From an uncultured Synergistales bacterium (lineage in GTDB: Bacteria > Synergistota > Synergistia > Synergistales > Aminobacteriaceae), in contig CAJOGG010000005.1 in assembly GCA_905234205.1 (NCBI GenBank), positions 1-18,470 on the forward strand: DNA of 18,470 nucleotides. Direction: 5' to 3'. Positions 8,231-14,479 of this stretch are shown piece by piece; positions within the stretch are counted from its first letter, which is position 1, and each line of letters opens with the position of its first letter. The translations under genes and the position numbers were made by a program. Below the pieces are notes generated by a model. That model was not told the origin of the DNA and did not search any database. It was given only the letters and a program-made list of their open reading frames with translations.

Positions 8231-8830
8231 TCATAACAGAATACCCACGCGCTTTAACTCATGTTCTAGTCTATTGTTAAAAACTTCACGCGCACTCTTT
8301 TCTGCTTCATTAACAGTATTTTTGTTTTTCATCATCTGTGGAATTGACGGGCTCATTAACATTCTTAAACTTTTGTCGTCTCGGATAAACGCACGCTTAT
8401 TTCCATGTCGATTTATTAAGAATGCTAATGGTATTGGTTTCAATCCGCCTGCCTGCTTAACTGCACCTCTAAAACTTCCCGGTTTCGTTGGTGTACTTTT
8501 AGGCGTGAATGCAAATTTAGTTAATGGCTGACGGTGTCCCCTAGAAATTATTAGCCCGTGCATTTGTCCGCCATATGATCTTTTCAGAGTTATGCTTGAG
8601 CGAATATCCTTTTGCTTCGTGAAATATTTTTCCGCCGTCTCTCGAATGCTCACCGTTTTAAAATTTTCCAATGAACGATTGACTGCAAGAGAAATTGCTT
8701 TCTTTATTTTGTCGGGCGCGTGGTAAAGATATATCCCTGCTCTAACAAGTGGAGTCCTGCTAAACGATATATTAATAAACCCGTTACCAGGAGTATTTTG
8801 AGGAGGTACTACCCATATTTTGTCAGGCAT
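8231..8830 (-). CDS. Prophage minor tail protein Z-like
   Basis: The 199-residue basic protein has the layout of the gpZ / HK97 gp10-like class. An N-terminal helical segment (KIKKAISLAVNRSLENFKTV) is followed by ETAEKYFTKQKDIRSSITLK, then a beta section (GLIISRGHRQPLTKFAFTPK). A short section with PIPLAFLINRHG leads to a C-terminal helix (ARDEV-like: EKSAREVFNNRLEHELKRVG). These proteins act at the head-tail connection or tail terminator stage. The start codon overlaps the stop of the previous gene by one base (TAATG) and the stop overlaps the next open frame, showing tight translational coupling. Confidence 0.75.
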   Translation of the reverse strand: MPDKIWVVPPQNTPGNGFINISFSRTPLVRAGIYLYHAPDKIKKAISLAVNRSLENFKTVSIRETAEKYFTKQKDIRSSITLKRSYGGQMHGLIISRGHRQPLTKFAFTPKSTPTKPGSFRGAVKQAGGLKPIPLAFLINRHGNKRAFIRDDKSLRMLMSPSIPQMMKNKNTVNEAEKSAREVFNNRLEHELKRVGILL

Positions 8831-9204
8831 TAGTTATTCGCCTCCAATACAATCCGCCACACTTGATCCTGAATTAAACTAGCCTCCGCGATTGTGCATA
8901 ATCTCCCGTCAACCCTCAATGACTGTTCAGCAGCAAACACACCTTCAATTTCTTGTGCCCGACAATATAGAACCGCTCGACTTTTGCTCAAGCCTACGGG
9001 GTCGTTATGATCTGCTAGATTTAAGTTTATTGTTTGTATACGTGTGTCTGATGTTAGGATTGAAAGGATTTTACGGCCGTCTATATCATGATAGCGTGCG
9101 AACTCGGAATTATTGAACCATACTGCGTTGTCGTCAAGGTCATGTGCTAGAAAATCAATAAACGTTCTCCTTCGTGCGTAAATATCATGAATCGACTTTA
9201 GCAT
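8830..9204 (-). CDS. Head-tail adaptor (lambda FII-like)
   Basis: The open frame reaches up to 9366, but its first 54 codons lie over the preceding 65-residue gene in another frame and read as an Arg/Leu-rich shadow, so I place the start at the ATG at 9204 (MLKSIHDIYARRR). That ATG overlaps the upstream stop by 20 bases. An ATT codon at about 9165, just after AAGGAG, is a less orthodox alternative. The 124 residues contain DNAVWFNNSEFARYHDIDG and a beta-rich C-terminal half ending QDQVWRIVLEAN. This pattern of an NxxEFA...IDG motif and strands is seen in small phage neck or attachment proteins at this map position. Confidence 0.65.
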   Translation of the reverse strand: MLKSIHDIYARRRTFIDFLAHDLDDNAVWFNNSEFARYHDIDGRKILSILTSDTRIQTINLNLADHNDPVGLSKSRAVLYCRAQEIEGVFAAEQSLRVDGRLCTIAEASLIQDQVWRIVLEANN

Positions 9205-9382
9205 TTTCCGAAGTTGGCTCTGGAATTTTCGTAGCCTTAGCTTTCTTGGTTGGAGTCGTCTCAATTGCTTCCGCCAAACGCATCTTAACAAGTTCCTGCG
9301 CTCCAGCGGAATCAGGAAGAACATCACCTGATCTATATATTCGTGATCCAGAAATAAATTTACCATGTCTTAACACGTACAT
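9185..9382 (-). CDS. Small head completion protein (lambda FI position)
   Basis: A 65-residue protein starts at the ATG immediately after the capsid stop (TAAATG junction). It begins with a compact beta segment (MYVLRHGKFISGSRIYRSGDVLP) and a helix with QELVKMRLAEAIE. The tail is Lys/Thr/Pro-rich and charged. Short proteins with a GxxY..GDxL..A..LV..G/R.A pattern are common directly after lambda-type capsid genes and are annotated as head-tail connector or head DNA stabilisation proteins. No catalytic function is expected. Confidence 0.6.
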   Translation of the reverse strand: MYVLRHGKFISGSRIYRSGDVLPDSAGAQELVKMRLAEAIETTPTKKAKATKIPEPTSENAKVDS

Positions 9383-10450
9383 TTACGCCGCCCCCGTGAT
9401 AACGCCTTTCAGCACATACCAGCTCTTCAAGTCATGAGGCATTGGCAACGGACGTGAAGCTATCTCGATAAATTTCTGTGAAGGGTTTTCTGTAATCCAT
9501 GTTCGCGGAATGTACTCGCCAATTCTCGTCACAAAGTTTTCGGTTCTCTTGTCAATCTGCGTAACTGCTCCGTAAAGAATCGAATTTTGCTCGCTGCTTG
9601 ATTGTAGTATTACCGTCTCGGGGTCAACCAACGGCTTTAATTTCGGGATACCTTGTTCGTCCTTGTCTTCCTCGTCGCGATACCACTCATTGTACATAAG
9701 AATATCCAACGAAGCCCCGGGAACGATCATGCGGCCAATATAATGCACACCGCTTTCCAGTTCCGCAGGCTTAATTTCTCCCATAAAGACGCGCCTATTG
9801 TCTAATTGTTCCTTGAATTTCTTGTTACGCAAGAGCATTGCCACAGCGTCCCTCCCCAAAATTGCCATATCAGGATTAATGCCGTCCTTGCTCATTTCGA
9901 TAACAATATCAGACAATTGTTCGCATATATCGAAATTTTCTGTCCACCTGTCTGACGCGTCAACAACTGCCACATTCTCAAAGCCATAATCAACGACTTC
10001 ATTAACTCCAACGCCTTTGATTATTAACTTTCCGTCTTGCTTAACACGGGCACACATATATTCTTCACGGCGCGTAATCAAGTCTTGCAAATACAAAATA
10101 TCTTCAGCGGCAATTTTCGCGGCCCTCTCGTCTGGCGTAATGTCAGAGTTCCATTCAGCTTCGCCAAGCAATTTTTGTGTCAGAGTGTCATTCGTAATAA
10201 TTCTGTTCGGAGCTATATACGGTGTTGAATAAGTTTTAAGTGAGTATTCGTCGCGGTCTATTGTCTCTGAACCTAATCGCGGATTAACATACGGTGCTAA
10301 CCTGCGTCTGCTCTCATAAAATTCAAAGCTGACTTTCTCGTTTGGAAACATTACGTGATTCGTAAAGAATCTGTTCTTGAAAAACGTCCTAAGCGGTGGT
10401 GCTTTCTTAATAACTCCCGCTAAAAATTTTGGCTCGTAATAATTTCTCAT
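9383..10450 (-). CDS. Major capsid protein (lambda gpE family)
   Basis: The 355-residue product is close to lambda gpE (341). It opens with a hydrophobic or aromatic helix region (PPLRTFFKNRFF) and MFPNEKVSFEFYESRRRLAPYVNPRLGS, the region typical of gpE where residues near the N-terminus read as ...APxVxPxxxG. A central helix has DLITRREEYMCARV. Later sections include SDIVIEMSKDGINPDMAILGRDA, GEIKPAELESGVHYIGRM and the C-terminal LKSWYVLKGVITGAA. It forms the icosahedral shell after cleavage-linked maturation. A GAGGGAG ribosome site lies just upstream of the ATG, consistent with high expression. Confidence 0.92.
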   Translation of the reverse strand: MRNYYEPKFLAGVIKKAPPLRTFFKNRFFTNHVMFPNEKVSFEFYESRRRLAPYVNPRLGSETIDRDEYSLKTYSTPYIAPNRIITNDTLTQKLLGEAEWNSDITPDERAAKIAAEDILYLQDLITRREEYMCARVKQDGKLIIKGVGVNEVVDYGFENVAVVDASDRWTENFDICEQLSDIVIEMSKDGINPDMAILGRDAVAMLLRNKKFKEQLDNRRVFMGEIKPAELESGVHYIGRMIVPGASLDILMYNEWYRDEEDKDEQGIPKLKPLVDPETVILQSSSEQNSILYGAVTQIDKRTENFVTRIGEYIPRTWITENPSQKFIEIASRPLPMPHDLKSWYVLKGVITGAA

Positions 10451-10461
10451 GCTCGCTCCCT

Positions 10462-10875
10462 CTATTCGTGTATATGCCTCAAGAAAATTTTGTGTATCCT
10501 CAAAATTTCACGAACCGCTTCAACGATTTCTTCATGGTCATCGTCTTCACCTTCAAACGGGAAAATGACTCGTGCGTCGTTGAAATCCCCACCGAAATAC
10601 GCAGGTACTTCAGCAAATTCATTTTCGCCAATTACTATATCGTCGCAAAGAATACACATGTTCGCAGCCGTTGATAATCCAGCCTGTGTTGACGCTACAT
10701 AACCATCAGAGCCAGCCATTAACAGCGTGCCTCGTTTGAACGTTCCAGCAGAAGCAATTCTGATTAGGTCAATATCTGCAATTCCCTTATTGCCAGCGAT
10801 TAATTCATCAGGTGGTGGGACTACAATTTCATTATTATTTACCAGTTGAACTTCAACCTGTATCGGATCGGCCAT
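10462..10875 (-). CDS. Head decoration protein (lambda gpD-like)
   Basis: A 137-residue protein lies between protease and capsid genes, the place of lambda D. The section IRIASAGTFKRGTLLMAGSDG followed by ANMCILCDDIVIGENE and VPAYFGGDFN matches the decoration protein family, which has a kRGtLL....G motif and ends a beta fold with a VY..G.FN-like strand. The acidic stretch EGEDDDHEE and a C-terminal amphipathic helix (VEAVREILRIHKIFLRHI) are additions that make it longer than lambda gpD (110). The ATG shares one base with the protease stop. The protein trimerises on the expanded capsid to stabilise it. Confidence 0.85.
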   Translation of the reverse strand: MADPIQVEVQLVNNNEIVVPPPDELIAGNKGIADIDLIRIASAGTFKRGTLLMAGSDGYVASTQAGLSTAANMCILCDDIVIGENEFAEVPAYFGGDFNDARVIFPFEGEDDDHEEIVEAVREILRIHKIFLRHIHE

Positions 10876-11234
10876 TAGTGAATCCCTCTCATTCTGTTCA
10901 TTTCGTTAAGTACTAAACTCATCGCGACTTCTCTTTCTGTGTTAGCATTCGGGGTAATATGCGGCGATAAAGCCCCATTAACTGCGCCCGCGTCTTGGTG
11001 CAATGCGTTCATCTTTGCCGTTACGCCATCAGCCTTCAAAAGTTCCACAGCTATATCGCGTACATCTCTAGGCTCTTCGTATTTGGCCTTCGCAATTATC
11101 GATTCACGACCGGGAGCGTTAAGATCGTCAAGAGCTTTGAGCCTCTCACGTTCTGTGTTCACCGCAGCATTCCTAATCTCGTTAACAAAATCAGGATATG
11201 CAGCTTCTAATTCCGTTACATTCTTAATATCCAT
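10875..11234 (-). CDS. Probable nested scaffold protein (lambda Nu3-like), internal in-frame start
   Basis: Inside the protease gene, Met234 (ATG at 11234) is preceded 11 bases upstream by a perfect AAGGAGG ribosome site at 11252-11246, unusual in the middle of a coding region. From there an in-frame 119-residue product shares its C-terminus with the protease. It is charged and mainly helical (VTELEAAYPDFVNEIRNAAV, TERERLKALDDL) and ends ANTEREVAMSLVLNEMNRMRG. Lambda makes its scaffold Nu3 from exactly such an internal start within gene C. That the site is used here is inferred from the ribosome site and the lambda parallel; the spacing is slightly long. Confidence 0.6.
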   Translation of the reverse strand: MDIKNVTELEAAYPDFVNEIRNAAVNTERERLKALDDLNAPGRESIIAKAKYEEPRDVRDIAVELLKADGVTAKMNALHQDAGAVNGALSPHITPNANTEREVAMSLVLNEMNRMRGIH

Positions 11235-11933
11235 TTCGCTTTTATCCTCCTTAGATTTTGGCTTAGGGTTGAAATTCACAAAGTGTTTAGGCATCTTTCC
11301 GCACAAAGATTCGTCTGCACGAGCGAAACCGAAACCATTGCTATAAATTATTGCGCCCTTATTTGCCACTGCAGCAATTTCAACAGCTTCCGCAACTTCA
11401 TCACAGAATTTCAGATCATGCGCTTCGGTTGCAGTCAGCCAGGTCTCGTTGTCCATCATGTCAATTAACTTGTCGCGGGGTTGGCCTGTTTTTGCGGCGT
11501 AAGCTCCTACGATTAAGTCGCGTATTTTGTCTAGTACGTCCGCTGTATCTCTCATGTCCTTAGCTTCTCCGACGACTCCACCAGCAGGGTTATGAATCAT
11601 CATCAAAGAATTTTCGGGCATAATGATTTTGTCGCCAGCCATCGCAACCATGCTCGCAGCACTTGCCGCTAGACCGTCTACACGTACAGTTACCGTCGCA
11701 GGGTGTGACTTCAGATAGTTGTACATTGCCTGAGCCTGAAATACGTCGCCACCGTAGCTGTTGATTCTTAACGTGATATTCTCAATTTTCCCGAGTGCCT
11801 TGATTTTGTTGATGACACTTTTAGCAGAAACATAGCCCCATTGTTCGCTGTCGAAATCTGCTATTACGTCGTACAGAAAAACTTCAGCTTCGGTATCACT
11901 CTGATTTGTTACCTTCCACACTTTTGCCTTCAC
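10875..11933 (-). CDS. Head maturation protease (ClpP / lambda gpC-like)
   Basis: Of 352 residues, the first 190 or so form a ClpP-like serine protease. It has INSYGGDVFQAQAMYNYL (oxyanion-hole glycines), GLAASAASMVAMAG with nucleophile Ser94, and MMIHNPAGG with catalytic His114. A DNETWLTATEAHDL section follows where the third residue should lie. From residue 234 a helical, charged scaffold-like region follows. The enzyme removes scaffold and trims portal or capsid during prohead maturation. It begins at a GTG 38 bases inside the portal gene end, with AAGGAGA directly before it. A stop in its frame just upstream excludes a much longer start. The C-terminal part is probably also made separately from an internal start. 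Confidence 0.9.
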   Translation of the reverse strand: MKAKVWKVTNQSDTEAEVFLYDVIADFDSEQWGYVSAKSVINKIKALGKIENITLRINSYGGDVFQAQAMYNYLKSHPATVTVRVDGLAASAASMVAMAGDKIIMPENSLMMIHNPAGGVVGEAKDMRDTADVLDKIRDLIVGAYAAKTGQPRDKLIDMMDNETWLTATEAHDLKFCDEVAEAVEIAAVANKGAIIYSNGFGFARADESLCGKMPKHFVNFNPKPKSKEDKSEMDIKNVTELEAAYPDFVNEIRNAAVNTERERLKALDDLNAPGRESIIAKAKYEEPRDVRDIAVELLKADGVTAKMNALHQDAGAVNGALSPHITPNANTEREVAMSLVLNEMNRMRGIH

Positions 11934-13476
11934 TCTCCTTTATTTCATCGCCGGGTGTATTCGTAAATCCGGCCTCACGTCGCATAGTTTCTTCCTTGAT
12001 TCTCTGACGGTGATTCAATTCCCAGTCGCCTCCGGTTAATTCTGCCGTCTCACGTTGACGAGTGCTAAATCCGTTTTCCACCCGCAACACAGCCGCTTTA
12101 ACTTCCGCCACTGGGTCAAGTTGTCCCTGACTCGGGCCAGTCCAATCAGCCCACGAATACGCATAACGAATCATGGGATCATCAAAGAATCCCGGAGCAT
12201 TTACGCGCCCTTTGAGTACAGCCTCCTGCAACCATTCTTCATAAATAGGCTGACAGAAATTATCAATCCACCATTTACGCCAATAATTAAATAATTTCCA
12301 TGCCTCAAGCAATGCGCCTCGTGAAGCTGAATATGAACTCTCAAAATTTAGGAATAAAACCTCTGCGGGAACTCCCAACGCGCTACCGACTTGACGAACT
12401 AATGATGTTACGAACGCGTCAAAAGCTGAATTAGGACGTGCAGGAGAAATTGACGCAGGCTTAAATCCGTCAGGCAAAATCCCAATAGAGCCGAACATAT
12501 CGCGCTTAGGGTCAGTATTCATGATGTCGGCTTTCCACTCCTCAATTTTCGCCTCTTGTTCCTTCTGCATTTCCAGAGCGTCCGCCAACGATTCCTCCCC
12601 AAGCATGTCAGATACGCTCTCATCGTCAGCCTTATGTGTGAAGAAAATCGCGAATATGCCCCCGATAACAGCAGCCATTAGTTCAGCATCAGAATATCGC
12701 CCCAACTGCTTCAGAGTCTCAATCACTGGAGCTAAAAACGGTACGCCCCTATGCTGTCCGATTCGTTCACGTGGCAAAAGGTGCAAAACATTTCTGCGGC
12801 CTGTCGCTGATCCAAAAGCAGGGACTCGAATATATTTCAACATTGGCTGACTTGTAATTTCGCTATAAGGGTGTCGATTCGTTATGTGATAAGCAATTGG
12901 CTTACCGTCAGAATCAAATTCTACCCCCTCATCAATCAACGCGCCAAAACTTTTAATCGGAGGAGTTCGTAACCTGTCGCCTTCAATCAATGCAACTCGT
13001 AAATCGTAGAGGAAATTTTTTGTACGTCTCATAGGCAACATTACAAGCGCATCACCATTCAGTAACACCGACTTGAAGGCAAGATTTTGTAGTTCATAAA
13101 AATTCAAGCTTCGTGTAATATCGCAGTCCTTACTTTCAGCCCAAAACGCAAATTCACGTTCTGTGTTATGCTCCCACTCTTCGGCCTCGTCCTCGGTTAA
13201 ACCTAAGACTTCTGCGGGGATTCTGCAATTGAGAATCAAGCCTGGCCCGACGGAATTTAAGACTACCCTATCAATAGCTCCACGCCCAAGAGGCCCGCCA
13301 CCAGCGTATAAATCTCGTGAACGTTCGCGTAATAATTCTAGGTTGTCGGAAATATCTTCATGGGGGGATTTTGAACTTGCATTCCAGCCTGACACACTAG
13401 GTTTTAGTCTGCTTGCCCCGTAATGAGAGTAGCCGGAGTTCTTGACGTTGACTTTATTCTTGTGTTTCTTGCTCAC
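11896..13476 (-). CDS. Portal protein (lambda gpB family)
   Basis: The 526-residue product is near lambda gpB (533). The N-terminal basic section precedes LELLRERSRDLYAGGGPLGRGAIDRV, close to the family's R.R.L.rNnp.a.gai.... entry. Later regions include SVLLNGDALVMLP, LIEGDRLRTPP and LHLLPRERIGQHRGVPFLAPVIETLKQLGRY (the gpB hallmark of R.gQ.RGvp.lapvi). The C-terminal LGVPAEVLFLNFESSYSASRGALLEAWK is also conserved in gpB. Twelve subunits form the ring at one capsid vertex through which DNA is pumped. A GTG start lies just past the gpW-like stop with a GGTGGTGA ribosome site. The C-terminal Lys/Glu-rich tail overlaps the protease gene. Confidence 0.95.
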   Translation of the reverse strand: MSKKHKNKVNVKNSGYSHYGASRLKPSVSGWNASSKSPHEDISDNLELLRERSRDLYAGGGPLGRGAIDRVVLNSVGPGLILNCRIPAEVLGLTEDEAEEWEHNTEREFAFWAESKDCDITRSLNFYELQNLAFKSVLLNGDALVMLPMRRTKNFLYDLRVALIEGDRLRTPPIKSFGALIDEGVEFDSDGKPIAYHITNRHPYSEITSQPMLKYIRVPAFGSATGRRNVLHLLPRERIGQHRGVPFLAPVIETLKQLGRYSDAELMAAVIGGIFAIFFTHKADDESVSDMLGEESLADALEMQKEQEAKIEEWKADIMNTDPKRDMFGSIGILPDGFKPASISPARPNSAFDAFVTSLVRQVGSALGVPAEVLFLNFESSYSASRGALLEAWKLFNYWRKWWIDNFCQPIYEEWLQEAVLKGRVNAPGFFDDPMIRYAYSWADWTGPSQGQLDPVAEVKAAVLRVENGFSTRQRETAELTGGDWELNHRQRIKEETMRREAGFTNTPGDEIKESEGKSVEGNKSE

Positions 13477-13480
13477 ATGA

Positions 13481-13717
13481 TCACCACCCCGGACGCATTA
13501 TTCTGAATCTCGCTCGATTGTTTAACCTTGCTTCCAAAGCTGATAGTTCGGCCTGTAACTTTGCTATCATTGTTTGAACGTCTTTGAGATTGGCGCGGGT
13601 CAACTTCAGCCCTTCAACCTCGTAAGACTGTCCCGACAAAATAGCCGCCTCTGCATTGATATACAACTCCAAACGGGATTCAGCTACGTATATTCGTTCC
13701 TTAATCGTTGTCCTCAT
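13481..13717 (-). CDS. gpW-like head-tail joining protein (DUF6148-like)
   Basis: The 78-residue protein sits directly before the portal gene, as lambda W does. It has an N-terminal helix (ERIYVAESRLELYINAEAAI), a turn with LSGQSYEVEGLKLTRANL and a C-terminal helix (KDVQTMIAKLQAELSALEARL) followed by a basic end. This is the gpW fold pattern: helix, short beta hairpin carrying a modified S/T-x-x-DL motif, helix. The ribosome site is weak (GGGTAA), and the gene starts only 14 bases after the hairpin and T run of the upstream cassette, as if the insertion displaced its original leader. Confidence 0.75.
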   Translation of the reverse strand: MRTTIKERIYVAESRLELYINAEAAILSGQSYEVEGLKLTRANLKDVQTMIAKLQAELSALEARLNNRARFRIMRPGW

Positions 13718-13730
13718 CTAAATTTACCCA

Positions 13731-13757
13731 TAAAAAAAGCTCCCTTAATGGGAGCTA
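13731..13757 (-). terminator. Rho-independent terminator of the accessory cassette
   Basis: On the minus strand AGCTCCC, loop ATTAA, GGGAGCT is followed directly by seven T residues. The seven-base-pair perfect stem and T run are classic. It lies 20 bases after the stop of the membrane protein gene and just before gpW, so late transcription from the terminase side has to read through it. Confidence 0.85.
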
Positions 13758-13776
13758 CGAAAACATTAATGAAATG

Positions 13777-14259
13777 TTATTGGGCTAGTTGTATTAGCGC
13801 ATGTCCAATACGTGTCCATCCACCGGTTGCAAGTAATAGCAAAATACCAGCAGCAAAGAAGAGAAATGAAGCAAAAACTCCCTGCCAGACTCCGTACATG
13901 AAACCTTTAGGACGCAAACTCACCAATAATTCATTCACTTTAGCATCATATTCCGATTTATTCTGCTTGTTTATTTCTTCAAGTTCCGATGTGAATGATT
14001 GTTCTAGGAAATCTCTCAATATGCTTACTGCTCGATCTTGATAGAAACGCAACTGTATTTCCGACTCGGCATTTTCCATAAATGACGCAAGATCAATATC
14101 ACTCGGTGGACGATCATTCGCAGTGGTAAAGCGTTTAATTTTCTCGATTTTCTGTTGCTTGTATATGGCGTAGGCAATTTGTCCAACTAAATCATCCTCA
14201 CCATGAACAAGCAGGCTATAGACAGTACTATAAGGTCTATGTTCCATAATGTCACTCAT
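13777..14259 (-). CDS. Accessory (moron) protein with C-terminal membrane helix, unknown function
   Basis: The open frame extends up to 14406, but that part overlaps the preceding 57-residue gene. I therefore place the start at the ATG at 14259 (MSDIMEHRPYS), preceded by GGAG and overlapping the previous stop (ATGAGTGA). The 160 residues are a cytosolic domain (YSTVYSLLVHGEDDLVGQIAY, then AIYKQQKIEKIKRF, then helices rich in Glu, Ser and Gln to about 112) and one strongly hydrophobic helix, residues about 123-147. A short C-terminal segment follows. The protein has no place in head assembly and sits as an insertion between terminase and gpW. It could be a superinfection-exclusion or lysogenic-conversion factor or a membrane-active toxin. 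I do not recognise a named family. Confidence 0.75.
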   Translation of the reverse strand: MSDIMEHRPYSTVYSLLVHGEDDLVGQIAYAIYKQQKIEKIKRFTTANDRPPSDIDLASFMENAESEIQLRFYQDRAVSILRDFLEQSFTSELEEINKQNKSEYDAKVNELLVSLRPKGFMYGVWQGVFASFLFFAAGILLLLATGGWTRIGHALIQLAQ

Positions 14260-14425
14260 CAGTATTCTTTCTCCATGCACGAGATAAAGCATCAGAAATC
14301 TCTTGTTTTGTCTTACGTTCCACATAAAAACGAGCTTTCGGCGATATGATGCGTGAAGAAAATCGTCCTGATACCATTTGTGAATTAACTTGTTCGATAA
14401 GTTCACGACTAAAATGCGTACTCAT
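14252..14425 (-). CDS. 57-residue first gene of the accessory cassette, unknown function
   Basis: A perfect AGGAGG lies six bases before the ATG at 14425. The product begins MSTHFSRELIEQVNSQMVSG, continues FSSRIISPKARFYVERK and ends with an EISDALSRAWRK helix. It is basic and probably folds as helix, beta strands, helix. It overlaps the next gene by eight bases, so the pair is almost certainly co-translated. A small basic first gene coupled to a membrane protein resembles antitoxin-toxin order, but no antitoxin family is evident to me. It is too short for usual gene-length cutoffs, yet its ribosome site is the strongest in this part of the window. Confidence 0.7.
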   Translation of the reverse strand: MSTHFSRELIEQVNSQMVSGRFSSRIISPKARFYVERKTKQEISDALSRAWRKNTDE

Positions 14426-14469
14426 GGGCAACCTCCTATATGTAAATTTTATATCATGAATTATCGGTA

Positions 14470-14478
14470 ATTATAGCA
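14470..14478 (-). promoter_or_regulatory. Extended -10 promoter of the accessory cassette
   Basis: The minus strand reads TGCTATAAT, a perfect extended -10 element (TGnTATAAT), beginning two bases after the terminase stop codon and about 45 bases before the ATG of the 57-residue gene. No TTGACA-like -35 is present at 16-18 bases, which extended -10 promoters do not need. A second AT-rich stretch (GATATAAAAT, 14455-14446) lies downstream. Confidence 0.65.
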
Positions 14479-14479
14479 T

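Noticed and set aside
8172..8234. 21-residue N-terminal extension of the tail completion-like protein
   Set aside because: The internal ATG at 8171 has a strong AAAGGAG site, whereas the upstream ATG has none, though stop-start overlap keeps it possible.
8830..9366. 178-residue version of the FII-like adaptor
   Set aside because: Its first 54 codons are an Arg/Leu-rich shadow of the 65-residue gene in another frame.
13777..14406. 209-residue version of the moron membrane protein
   Set aside because: The first 49 codons overlap the well-supported 57-residue gene; ATG at 14259 has a ribosome site and the overlap typical of coupled genes.
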